From NCBI GenBank assembly GCA_900547835.1, contig URIJ01000096.1:1-8105 (forward strand): 8,105 nucleotides of DNA, given 5' to 3'. Position numbers and translations under genes: made by a program. Positions 1 to 6,126 of the stretch are shown piece by piece. This stretch comes from an uncultured Collinsella sp. GTDB lineage: Bacteria > Actinomycetota > Coriobacteriia > Coriobacteriales > Coriobacteriaceae. How positions within the stretch are numbered: position 1 is the stretch's first letter; every line of letters begins with the position of its first letter. The notes beneath the pieces were generated by a model that saw only the letters and a list, made by a program, of their open reading frames with translations, ran no database searches and was not told where the DNA came from.

Positions 1-14
1 GCCCGAAACTCTCA

Positions 15-89
15 TGGAGCCAGTGACAGGAATCGAACCTGCAACCCACTGATTACAAATCAGTTGCGCTACCGTTGCGCCACACTGGC
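15..89 (-). tRNA. tRNA-Thr, anticodon TGT
   Basis: Read on the minus strand, a full cloverleaf is visible. The acceptor stem GCCAGTG pairs with CACTGGC. The anticodon arm ACTGA/TCAGT encloses the 7-nt loop TTTGTAA, giving anticodon TGT, which decodes ACA (Thr). The T arm carries the canonical GGTTCGATTCC-type loop. The discriminator base is T and is followed directly by an encoded CCA at positions 15-17, so the 3' end does not depend on nucleotidyltransferase addition. Nothing looks degenerate. Confidence 0.96.
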
Positions 90-236
90 ACACTTGGCGC
101 TTTCGCGCGAAGCCTGTTAAGAATAAAGGAATTACGGACGGGGCGCAACAGGCCACACGGCGTTATATAAATATGCAAAAACCAGCAACAACAGGTACCA
201 GGCCCGTTCATTTCTGTCAGTGCGCCCTCAATCTTA
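90..236. other. Divergent intergenic spacer, no gene seen
   Basis: This spacer lies between the tRNA and the inverted repeat ahead of the kinase gene. It holds the candidate tRNA promoter and a short AT-rich patch (about 163-176) that could serve as a -10 region on either strand. No convincing open reading frame with a ribosome binding site was found. Confidence 0.5.
120..148 (-). promoter_or_regulatory. Putative sigma70-type promoter for the tRNA-Thr gene
   Basis: On the minus strand, TTGCGC (positions 148-143, 4 of 6 matches to TTGACA) is separated by 17 nt from TATTCT (125-120, 4 of 6 matches to TATAAT). This would start transcription about 24 nt upstream of the tRNA 5' end, a normal distance for a tRNA gene. 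It is called by eye from spacing and hexamers only. Confidence 0.35.
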
Positions 237-308
237 AAACCATTCGCCAGAACGAATAGTTTTAATTACAATTGGCTATATAAAACTATTCGTTCTGGCG
301 AAGGGTTT
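237..308. repeat. 28-bp near-perfect inverted repeat overlapping the RBS of the HTH-kinase gene
   Basis: Left arm 237-264 and right arm 281-308 are reverse complements at 27 of 28 positions. The inner 22 bp (243-264 with 281-302) are perfect, and the single mismatch is 242/303. The spacer 265-280 is 16 nt and AT-rich. The right arm contains the only purine-rich Shine-Dalgarno candidate (GAAGGG, 300-305) and ends 4 nt before the ATG at 313. A TATAAA-like -10 candidate straddles the spacer and right arm (279-284). As DNA this fits a palindromic operator for the winged-HTH encoded just downstream. As RNA, if transcription starts upstream of 237, it would be a very stable hairpin hiding the ribosome binding site. 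The repeat is seen directly; either role is inferred. Confidence 0.9.
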
Positions 309-312
309 CGCG

Positions 313-1653
313 ATGTTGACTACCAAGGAAGCAGCCGAGCTGCTCGGCATCAGCCCGCGCAGGGTGCAGGAGCTCATAAAAAACGGAGCACTTGATGCCC
401 GCAAGGCTTCTGGTGTATGGCTCATCGACAAAGACAGCGTCGACACGCGACTCCGCTCCGTGACCAAAACGGGGGGACGTCCCCGCCGCGGCCACGGTAA
501 GAGCGAGATCGCGTTCACCCTCATGAATCGCACGCACGAGGTCGCTCAGCTGGTCTACAGCACATCGCGAAAAGACTTTACCCACATCGGTGCCGACATC
601 GATTACGCCCACGCCCCTATTGGAGTATTTGGCCCTAATAGCCCCATATCGCTCGACTCCTTCCGCATCTGGTGGCGCGGCCGCGGTATCCCGCTCGCAC
701 GCATTGGGCTTGCCTCCCTGCTTGCAAAAGCCGCAGTCGATGTTCCCGATGAACTCGTCCAGCGAAATCTCGGCCTCTCCTTATCCGACCAGTATTGGAT
801 TAGGCCCCAAGGTTCCGGTCTCACCTGGGAGGATATCAACTTCTTCAATAACGCCTTTGATGACGTCTCGCTGTCCATTGCACCCTTTGCCCCAGAGGGA
901 AAAGCGGCTGCCGCAAAGCCCGACAACACCTCGGACGGCAATCTTCAAAAGTACTGGACATGCGAGGGCGGGCGTCGAATTCTGCATAAGGCAGGAGCGC
1001 ACCTGGACCAGGAACCTTATAACGAGCTGGTGGCGACCGCGCTCCACCGTCGCATCCTAAACGCCTGCGATTATGTGCCTTACTCGCTCGAGGGCACGGG
1101 CACTTCCGCCCTGAGCACATGCGATGTCTTCTTAACTGATGAAGAAGAGTATGTCCCTGCGTTCTATGTAAACCAGCACGCAAACGCAGATGAACGGCTA
1201 ACCGACTACGAGCGATATGTAGCAAACTGCGAGGAGCTCGGGGTGACAGGCGTCAAGGATGCCCTTGACCGCATGATCGTATGTGACGACATCATTGCCA
1301 ACTACGATCGTCATTGGCGCAACTTCGGCCTCGTGCGAAACGTAAACACGCAAGCTTGCAGACCTGCCCCCATCTTCGATTCGGGCTCATCGCTCTGGTG
1401 CAACATTTCTCTTGAGGAGCTTCGGGCAGGAGAGCACAGTTTTACCAGCGCACAATTTCATTCAAGCCCCGCCAAACAGATGTTGCTCGTCGAGGACATG
1501 GGCTGGTTTGACGGCGACAAACTCGAAGGCTTCGTTGACGAGGCAATCGAGATTCTGTCTAAAAACGATGCTCTAACAGCGAGACTGCCTTATCTAAAAG
1601 AGGCGCTAACGTGGCGCCTCAAAAGAATGATCGACATCGCTGAATGGAGTTAG
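313..1653 (+). CDS. Winged-HTH (excisionase/MerR-like) fused to a HipA-like protein kinase
   Basis: A 446-residue protein with two parts. Residues 1-50 are a compact helix-turn-helix (TTKEAAELLGIS ... VWLIDKDSV), followed by a basic linker GGRPRR. The rest resembles HipA-like kinases. Residues 65-185 form the family's N-terminal region, including IWWRGRGIPLAR and LSLSDQYWI. A kinase core follows: ILHKAG with candidate ATP lysine K226, the QEPYNE helix (E234/E238), the catalytic-loop match ANYDRHWRNFG (D332, H334, N337), and the metal-binding match PIFDSGSSL (D356). All expected key residues are present, so the kinase is probably active. HipA proteins phosphorylate translation factors or related targets and are usually encoded beside a separate HipB HTH antitoxin; here the DNA-binding part is in the same chain and no partner gene adjoins. 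The ATG at 313 begins exactly at the HTH, with a modest GAAGGG site upstream inside the inverted repeat. Sampled lines are about 48-55 % GC, below the neighbouring cluster, which suggests acquisition. Function and target are unknown. Confidence 0.85.
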   Translation: MLTTKEAAELLGISPRRVQELIKNGALDARKASGVWLIDKDSVDTRLRSVTKTGGRPRRGHGKSEIAFTLMNRTHEVAQLVYSTSRKDFTHIGADIDYAHAPIGVFGPNSPISLDSFRIWWRGRGIPLARIGLASLLAKAAVDVPDELVQRNLGLSLSDQYWIRPQGSGLTWEDINFFNNAFDDVSLSIAPFAPEGKAAAAKPDNTSDGNLQKYWTCEGGRRILHKAGAHLDQEPYNELVATALHRRILNACDYVPYSLEGTGTSALSTCDVFLTDEEEYVPAFYVNQHANADERLTDYERYVANCEELGVTGVKDALDRMIVCDDIIANYDRHWRNFGLVRNVNTQACRPAPIFDSGSSLWCNISLEELRAGEHSFTSAQFHSSPAKQMLLVEDMGWFDGDKLEGFVDEAIEILSKNDALTARLPYLKEALTWRLKRMIDIAEWS

Positions 1654-1679
1654 CGAGACAGCATCGCCCCGCCAACTCC
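1646..1679. terminator. Hairpin between convergent genes, possible bidirectional terminator
   Basis: Arms 1646-1655 and 1670-1679 pair at 9 of 10 positions around a 14-nt loop. The left arm includes the kinase gene's TAG stop, and the right arm ends 1 nt before the stop codon of the minus-strand YacP gene. Neither side has a T-run, so intrinsic termination would be weak. The position between two converging stops is the main support. Confidence 0.35.
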
Positions 1680-1680
1680 C

Positions 1681-2358
1681 CTACCTCCCGCGGAGGGCCT
1701 TGAGCTTTGCCAGCGCCTCGGGGCTCAGGCGACTGCCCAGAGTCATCTTGATCTGCGGGGCCTCTTCGGCCTCGTGAACGTCGTTATCGATCTGTTTGAT
1801 CTCGTCCACCAGCATACGGCTCGAGATGCGCGTAACGCCCTTGCCCATGACGACGGCCTGGATCGTGCCGTCGCTCGATACCACGGAGCACGCGCGGCCT
1901 TCCTCACGCGCCTCGATGCAGAGCTTCTGCACCACGGTATCGGCAGAGACGCCCGTCGGCGAAAACTCGATGCGCACGCCGCGGGCCGGCAGGTTGGGGC
2001 GCTCGCTGGAGATATTGCCCGCGCCGTCGAACACGATCACGGCCTCGTAGCGGCCCTGGGCAAACGCGGCGACGTCGTTGATGAGTGCAGTTCGCGCCAT
2101 ATCGTGGACGTCGCTGGAATACGGATCGTCGGAATGGTCGTAGACGAGCTTTTCGTAGCGCGGCGTGCAGTGAATCACGTTGTAGCCGTCGACCACCAGC
2201 AGCTCGGGCTTATTGGAGTGCACCGTCGAGACCGGGTCGGCGATGGCCTGCGCAAACGCATTGCCGCCCACGCCATAGGTCGCGGCCGAAACAATCGGCT
2301 TGGCCGAGCCCTCGCCAAAGCGCTTGGCCTTGGACTTGGCGCGGTTCTTCTTGGACAT
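1681..2358 (-). CDS. yacP: YacP/Rae1-family NYN-domain endoribonuclease
   Basis: The 225-residue product carries a YacP-type NYN (PIN-like) domain at about residues 52-190. The first strand is LLVVDGYNVIH (D57), followed by VIVFDGAG (D111), GVSADTVVQKL (D140) and VVSSDGTIQ (D163), the acidic residues expected for metal-dependent RNA cleavage. The Bacillus homologue Rae1 enters the ribosomal A site and cuts certain mRNAs during translation; the same role here is inferred from family and context. Residues 1-50 are an extension rich in Lys/Arg at the start (SKKNRAKSKAKR), making the protein longer than Bacillus Rae1 (about 170 residues). The ATG at 2358 has a strong GGGAGGAG site 6 nt upstream, embedded in the end of rlmB. 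Only 3 nt separate the rlmB stop from this start, so the two are probably translationally coupled. It is the last gene of the minus-strand cluster and converges with the kinase gene. Confidence 0.88.
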   Translation of the reverse strand: MSKKNRAKSKAKRFGEGSAKPIVSAATYGVGGNAFAQAIADPVSTVHSNKPELLVVDGYNVIHCTPRYEKLVYDHSDDPYSSDVHDMARTALINDVAAFAQGRYEAVIVFDGAGNISSERPNLPARGVRIEFSPTGVSADTVVQKLCIEAREEGRACSVVSSDGTIQAVVMGKGVTRISSRMLVDEIKQIDNDVHEAEEAPQIKMTLGSRLSPEALAKLKALRGR

Positions 2359-2361
2359 GCG

Positions 2362-3276
2362 CTACTCCTCCCCCATGAGCTCGCCGGCATTGCGGCGCAG
2401 CCACTCAAAGCACAGCGCGGTGGTCGCCTGGGCAACGTTGAGACTCTCGGTCATTCCGCGCTGGGGAAGCTTAGTCAAAAAGTCGCATTTCTCGAGCACA
2501 AGACGCGAGATGCCGTCGCCCTCGGAACCCATGACGAGCGCAACGCGGCCCTCGAGGGGGGCGTCCCAGCAACTGCCTTCGGCGTGCTCGGAGGCGCCGC
2601 CCACCCAAAAGCCGGCGGCCTTGAGGTCATCGAGCGCACGGGCGATATTGGGAACCTGCGCGATGGGCAGGTGCATGACGGCGCCGGCAGAAGTCTTGTA
2701 GCTGCCGACGGTCACACCGGCGGCGCGCTTGTTGGCAATGATGACGCCCGCCGCGCCCACGACCTCGGCGGAGCGCACGATGGCGCCAAAGTTGCCGTCG
2801 TCGGTCACATGGTCGAGCACGACGACGAGCGCCGGGCCCTCGCCTGCGCGGTCGAGAATATCGGCGACATCAGCATAGGGGAAGTTGCCAACCTCGAGTG
2901 CGATGCCCTGATGAGCGCCATGGCTCGACAGTGCGTCGAGCTGCGCACGCGGCACATACTTAATGCGGACGCCCGCGGCGTTGAGGTCGTCGACCAGGCG
3001 CGACAAGGCGGCATCGCGCTCCCCGCCCTCGGCGATGAGCGCGCACTTGACGGGAAAGCCGGTACGCAGTGCCTCGGCGGCAGCACGACGACCTTCGATA
3101 AACTCGCCCTTGGGAACCTGGACGTTATCGCGGCTACGCTCGCGCTGCGGGCGAGCAGCCTGTGAGCGCTCGCGCTGGCCCTTGGGAGCGGCAGCGCGGT
3201 CGTTGCGGCGAATCGGACGCGAGCCAGAAGCAGCCTGCTTGCCGCCACGAGGCGCACGCTTGCGATTGTCGGCCAT
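2362..3276 (-). CDS. rlmB: 23S rRNA (guanosine-2'-O)-methyltransferase, RlmB/TrmH (SPOUT) family
   Basis: This 304-residue protein has the SPOUT rRNA 2'-O-methyltransferase layout. A substrate-binding N-domain runs from about residue 55 (GEFIEGRRAAAEAL ... HQGIALEV). The knotted catalytic domain from about 148 shows motif 1 GNFGAIVRSA (N162, R168), motif 2 VMGSEGDGIS (E252) and motif 3 ESLNVAQA (N280). RlmB methylates a guanosine in the 23S peptidyl-transferase region using S-adenosylmethionine; which nucleotide is modified here cannot be read from sequence. Residues 1-54 are an Arg/Lys/Gln-rich, probably disordered tail with a repeated QRERS motif. The frame is open up to a TTG at 3297, but AGGAGG stands 7 nt before the ATG at 3276, so the ATG is chosen. 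The gene sits just upstream of yacP, as in Bacillus, and is separated from cysS by a structured spacer. Confidence 0.92.
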   Translation of the reverse strand: MADNRKRAPRGGKQAASGSRPIRRNDRAAAPKGQRERSQAARPQRERSRDNVQVPKGEFIEGRRAAAEALRTGFPVKCALIAEGGERDAALSRLVDDLNAAGVRIKYVPRAQLDALSSHGAHQGIALEVGNFPYADVADILDRAGEGPALVVVLDHVTDDGNFGAIVRSAEVVGAAGVIIANKRAAGVTVGSYKTSAGAVMHLPIAQVPNIARALDDLKAAGFWVGGASEHAEGSCWDAPLEGRVALVMGSEGDGISRLVLEKCDFLTKLPQRGMTESLNVAQATTALCFEWLRRNAGELMGEE

Positions 3277-3283
3277 AAAGCGA

Positions 3284-3289
3284 CCTCCT
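3284..3289 (-). promoter_or_regulatory. AGGAGG ribosome binding site fixing the rlmB start
   Basis: A perfect AGGAGG on the minus strand ends 7 nt before the ATG at 3276. An upstream TTG start at 3297 would place this site inside the coding region and lacks a comparable signal of its own. Confidence 0.85.
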
Positions 3290-3318
3290 AAATACAACTA
3301 TCAAACGAAACAAATAGA

Positions 3319-3421
3319 CCGACCGCCCGAGGTGCGGCAGATTGCCTTGAAAGAGGAGGGCATAGACCTTGAGGTCATGCCCGACGATTGAAAGGCAAGG
3401 TGCCGTGGCTCGGGCGGTCGG
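3319..3421 (-). other. Large self-complementary element between cysS and rlmB
   Basis: A 103-nt stretch folds back on itself in nested segments. The outer stem is a perfect 13 bp (3319-3331 with 3409-3421). A G-G mismatch and two G-T pairs lead into 3335-3339 with 3401-3405, then a 2x2 internal loop. Next is a perfect 7-bp stem (3342-3348 with 3392-3398), an unpaired 9x9 region, and a terminal hairpin (GGGCAT 3358-3363 with 3377-3382, GACCT 3365-3369 with 3372-3376, bulged A at 3364). On the minus strand it is followed by the T-rich TCTATTTGTTTCGTTTGA, so it could act as a terminator or attenuator in the cluster's direction. It could equally be a mobile palindromic repeat or a structured RNA. 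Orientation is assigned from the T-rich tail only. Confidence 0.8.
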
Positions 3422-3443
3422 GTGCTTGGGAAACCCGCGGGGA

Positions 3444-4910
3444 TTAGAGAGATTTGATACGAGTGCCGGCGGCGGTATCTTCAATCGTCAGGCCCAGGTC
3501 CTTGAGCTGGTCGCGGATGGCGTCGGCCAGATCCCAGTTCTTGGCGGCACGGGCCTCGGCGCGGGCCTCGAGAATCTTGGCAGCAGCCTCGTCCACGTCG
3601 TCGCCCGTGTAGGCGACCAGGCCGGCGGCAACGCCCAGCAGGCCCAGCGGCAGCTCGACCTTGGGCTCGGGGAGCTCAACGCCAAGCGTATCGAGCAGCT
3701 CGGCCAGCGTGTCGGCGGCGGCAAGCGCGGCGGCCTTGTCGGCAGCATCGCCCGCCTGCTCCAGGTACTGGTTGCACTCGGTCACAAAGCCAAAGACGGC
3801 ACCCATGGCACCAGCGGTGTTAAAGTCGTCGTCCATGCACTCCTTAAAGGTGGCACGGGTATCGGCGGCCTTGGCGGCAAACGCCTCAGATGCTGCCTCA
3901 TCGGCATCGGCCGTCGCATGGTTCGCGGCCCAGCGCAGGTTCTCGACCGTACCGGCGATACGCGTGAGCGAGTTCTCGGCACCCTCCAGGCGCTCCCAAG
4001 AAAAGTCGAGCGGCGAACGATAGCTCGTCTGCAGCATCAGCAGGCGCAGGGCGGCAGCGGAGTGCTGCTCGAGCACCTCGGCCAGCGTAAAGAAGTTGCC
4101 AAGCGACTTGGACATCTTCTCGCCGTCTACCAGCAGCATGCCCGTGTGCATCCAGGTGTTGGAGAAGCCCTGGTGCCAGGCGCAGGTGGCCTGAGCGCAC
4201 TCGTTCTCGTGATGCGGGAAGGCAAGGTCGGAGCCGCCGCCGTGGATGTCGATCGGAGTGCCCAGGTAGCGATGCACCATGGCGGCGCACTCGGTGTGCC
4301 AACCGGGACGGCCCTCGCCCCAGGGGCTCGGCCAGCTGGGCTCGCCGGGCTTGGCGGCCTTCCACAGGGCAAAGTCGAGCGGGTCGTTCTTGTCCTCGTT
4401 CTCCTCGATGCGCGCGCCAACCATAAGGTCGTCGATGTTGCGGCCCGAGACCTGACCATAGTTGGGATCGCTGCGCACGGCAAAGTACACATCGCCGTTA
4501 TCGGCTGCGTAAGCGTGGCCCTGCTCGATAAGCGTCTTGATCATGGCGATCATGGGGCCGATCTCCTTGGTGGCGCGGGGGCGCACATCGGGATCGAGCA
4601 CGTTGGCGGCGCGCATGACGCCGATGAACTTGTCGGAGAACTCCGTCGCGACCTCGGCGGCCGTACGGCCCTGCTCGTTGGCGCGCTTGATGATCTTGTC
4701 ATCGACATCGGTGAGGTTCTGGGCGAACGTGACCTCGTAGCCGCTCGCGATGAGCCAGCGACGAATCACGTCAAAGCTGATGAACGTGCGGGCATTGCCG
4801 ATGTGGATGTTGTCGTAGACCGTGGGGCCGCACACGTACATGCGGACCTTGCCGGACTCGATGGGCTGGAACTCTTCCTTTTTATGGGTAGCGCTGTTGT
4901 AGATACGCAT
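3444..4910 (-). CDS. cysS: Cysteinyl-tRNA synthetase
   Basis: A complete 488-residue class I aminoacyl-tRNA synthetase that charges tRNA-Cys in the cytoplasm. The ATP-binding HIGH signature appears as HIGN at residues 36-39 and the KMSKS loop at 265-269. The cysteine-binding zinc ligands are all present: C27 (YVCGPTVYD), C208 (WHTEC), H233 or H234 and E237 (FPHHENE). Other family blocks include NLTDVDDKIIKRA (65-77) and IHGGGSDLAFPHHENE. The C-terminal anticodon-binding domain is intact through NWDLADAIRDQLKDLG. Length is normal. The ATG at 4910 has AAGGAG 8 nt upstream, and that site overlaps the end of ispF, whose stop lies 3 nt away, so the two genes are likely co-translated. In Bacillus the cysS-rlmB interval holds mrnC; here it holds only the hairpin element. 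Confidence 0.98.
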   Translation of the reverse strand: MRIYNSATHKKEEFQPIESGKVRMYVCGPTVYDNIHIGNARTFISFDVIRRWLIASGYEVTFAQNLTDVDDKIIKRANEQGRTAAEVATEFSDKFIGVMRAANVLDPDVRPRATKEIGPMIAMIKTLIEQGHAYAADNGDVYFAVRSDPNYGQVSGRNIDDLMVGARIEENEDKNDPLDFALWKAAKPGEPSWPSPWGEGRPGWHTECAAMVHRYLGTPIDIHGGGSDLAFPHHENECAQATCAWHQGFSNTWMHTGMLLVDGEKMSKSLGNFFTLAEVLEQHSAAALRLLMLQTSYRSPLDFSWERLEGAENSLTRIAGTVENLRWAANHATADADEAASEAFAAKAADTRATFKECMDDDFNTAGAMGAVFGFVTECNQYLEQAGDAADKAAALAAADTLAELLDTLGVELPEPKVELPLGLLGVAAGLVAYTGDDVDEAAAKILEARAEARAAKNWDLADAIRDQLKDLGLTIEDTAAGTRIKSL

Positions 4911-4913
4911 TCG

Positions 4914-5408
4914 TTACTCCTTAACGGTTTTCTGTAGCAGGCAGACGGCCCAGGCGCCGATTCCCTCGCCCTGGCCTTCCCAACCGAGCTTTTCGGTCGT
5001 AGTGGCGGCGACGCCCACGTTTTCGACGTCAACGCCCAGGGCATGGGCAAGGTTGGCGCGCATGGCATCGCGGTGCGGGGTGATTTTGGGTTGCTGACAG
5101 GCAATGGTGCAATCGGCATCGACAAACTCAAAGCCCAGCTCACGCGCATAGTCCATCACGCGGGCAAGCAGCACCATCGAATCGGCACCCTCGTAGGCGG
5201 GATCGGTGTCGGGGAATAGCTTGCCGATGTCTCCCCCACGGCAGGCGCCCAGAATGGCGTCGGCCAAGGCGTGCGCGAGCACATCGGCATCCGAGTGGCC
5301 CAGCAGGCCGCGCTCGTAGGGAATGTCGACCCCGCCGATGATACATCGACGCCCCTCCACCAAACGGTGGACGTCGTAGCCGTGGCCAATGCGCAGGTTA
5401 CTGAACAT
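4914..5408 (-). CDS. ispF: 2-C-methyl-D-erythritol 2,4-cyclodiphosphate synthase
   Basis: A 164-residue enzyme of the MEP pathway that cyclises the CDP-ME 2-phosphate made from the IspD product, releasing CMP. The metal ligands D12, H14 (GHGYDVHRL) and H46 are present, along with HSDADVL, the CTIACQQPKI segment and the nucleotide-binding ATTTEKLG motif near the C-terminus. Length fits the family. The frame stays open to a TTG at 5441, but the ATG at 5408 is preferred: it has AGAGGA 8 nt upstream, gives family length, and overlaps the ispD 3' end by only 11 nt. Overlap with ispD suggests translational coupling of consecutive pathway genes. IspD-IspF fusions occur in some bacteria; here they are separate frames. 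Confidence 0.97.
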   Translation of the reverse strand: MFSNLRIGHGYDVHRLVEGRRCIIGGVDIPYERGLLGHSDADVLAHALADAILGACRGGDIGKLFPDTDPAYEGADSMVLLARVMDYARELGFEFVDADCTIACQQPKITPHRDAMRANLAHALGVDVENVGVAATTTEKLGWEGQGEGIGAWAVCLLQKTVKE

Positions 5409-6126
5409 GGGGAAGGTCCTCTCCCTCGGCCATGCGGCCAAGCAGAATCGCGGTTACGGGACGCAGGTCCTCGGGCACCGTCACCTTAAGGTTATCGCGT
5501 GGGCTCTGGACGCAGCGGACGCGCCCACCCATGCGCTCGACCAGCGACGAATCATCGGTACCGATAAAGCCCTCGGCAATGGCTGCAGCGTGGGCGCGCT
5601 TCATAGCATCGACGCTAAAGATCTGCGGCGTCTGCGCTGCCCAGTAGAGCTCACGCGGCGGCGTCTCGACGATATTATCGCCGTCAACGATCTTGAGCGT
5701 GTCGATCGCGGGCTGACCGCACACGACACCGTCGAGGGCACGGTCGCTCACGAGCACGTCGATAGCGTGGTCGATGGCCTCGGTCGTAATGAGCGGACGA
5801 GCGCCGTCGTGGATGGCGACATATTCGAAACCCGCCGGAACCGCATGCACGCCGGCACGGGTGGAATCCTGACGGGTATCGCCGGCATCGGCAAAGCTGA
5901 TGGGCGTGTCATAGTCAAACGGGTCAATGGCCAGGCGGCGCATCTCGGCACGGCGCTCGGCAGGGCAAACCACGACGATATGGCCGACCTTATCGCTACG
6001 ATCGAACGCGCGGATGGACCAGCTCATGAGCGGACGGCCCGCCACATTAACGAGCTGCTTGCCGCCGGGATTTCCAAAGCGCTGGCCGCTGCCACCGGCA
6101 ACGACCACGGCGCATACGGGCGCCAT
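5398..6126 (-). CDS. ispD: 2-C-methyl-D-erythritol 4-phosphate cytidylyltransferase
   Basis: A 242-residue nucleotidyltransferase that joins CTP and 2-C-methyl-D-erythritol 4-phosphate, the third step of the MEP pathway. The N-terminal nucleotide-binding loop is VVVAGGSGQRFG with R16, followed by K23 (GGKQL). Family motifs AIHDGARPL (D107), TLKIV, QTPQIF and NLKVTVPEDL (K214) are all present. The usual ERQDS block reads TRQDS (84-88), a mild substitution. Length matches the family. The start is the ATG at 6126, whose A is also the last base of the disA stop (TAATG, 1-nt overlap), with AGGGGAA upstream. This is a standard arrangement for re-initiation after disA. Its 3' end overlaps ispF by 11 nt. 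Confidence 0.97.
   Translation of the reverse strand: MAPVCAVVVAGGSGQRFGNPGGKQLVNVAGRPLMSWSIRAFDRSDKVGHIVVVCPAERRAEMRRLAIDPFDYDTPISFADAGDTRQDSTRAGVHAVPAGFEYVAIHDGARPLITTEAIDHAIDVLVSDRALDGVVCGQPAIDTLKIVDGDNIVETPPRELYWAAQTPQIFSVDAMKRAHAAAIAEGFIGTDDSSLVERMGGRVRCVQSPRDNLKVTVPEDLRPVTAILLGRMAEGEDLPHVQ

Noticed and set aside
15..312. tRNA-Thr as an integration site for an element carrying the kinase gene
   Set aside because: Integrases usually target the 3' half of tRNA genes, which here faces the left window edge, away from the kinase gene. No integrase or repeated tRNA fragment was seen in the window.
1774..3165. 463-codon open frame on the plus strand opposite yacP and rlmB
   Set aside because: It is a by-product of GC-rich codon bias on the opposite strand. 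The minus-strand proteins show full family motifs, and this frame gives low-complexity Ala/Gly/Arg/His-rich sequence with no recognisable domain.
3276..3297. Upstream TTG start for rlmB
   Set aside because: The AGGAGG site lies between the TTG and the ATG at 3276, so translation should start at the ATG.
3358..3391. Small plus-strand peptide inside the cysS-rlmB hairpin after AGAGGAGGG
   Set aside because: No start codon sits at a usable distance from that purine run. The purines are better explained as part of the hairpin structure.
3369..4937. 522-codon open frame on the plus strand opposite cysS
   Set aside because: It is antisense to a complete cysS with all catalytic and zinc residues. 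The translation is Gly/Ala/Val-rich and featureless.
5408..5441. Upstream TTG start for ispF
   Set aside because: It adds 11 residues not typical of the family and lacks the well-placed AGAGGA that serves the ATG at 5408.
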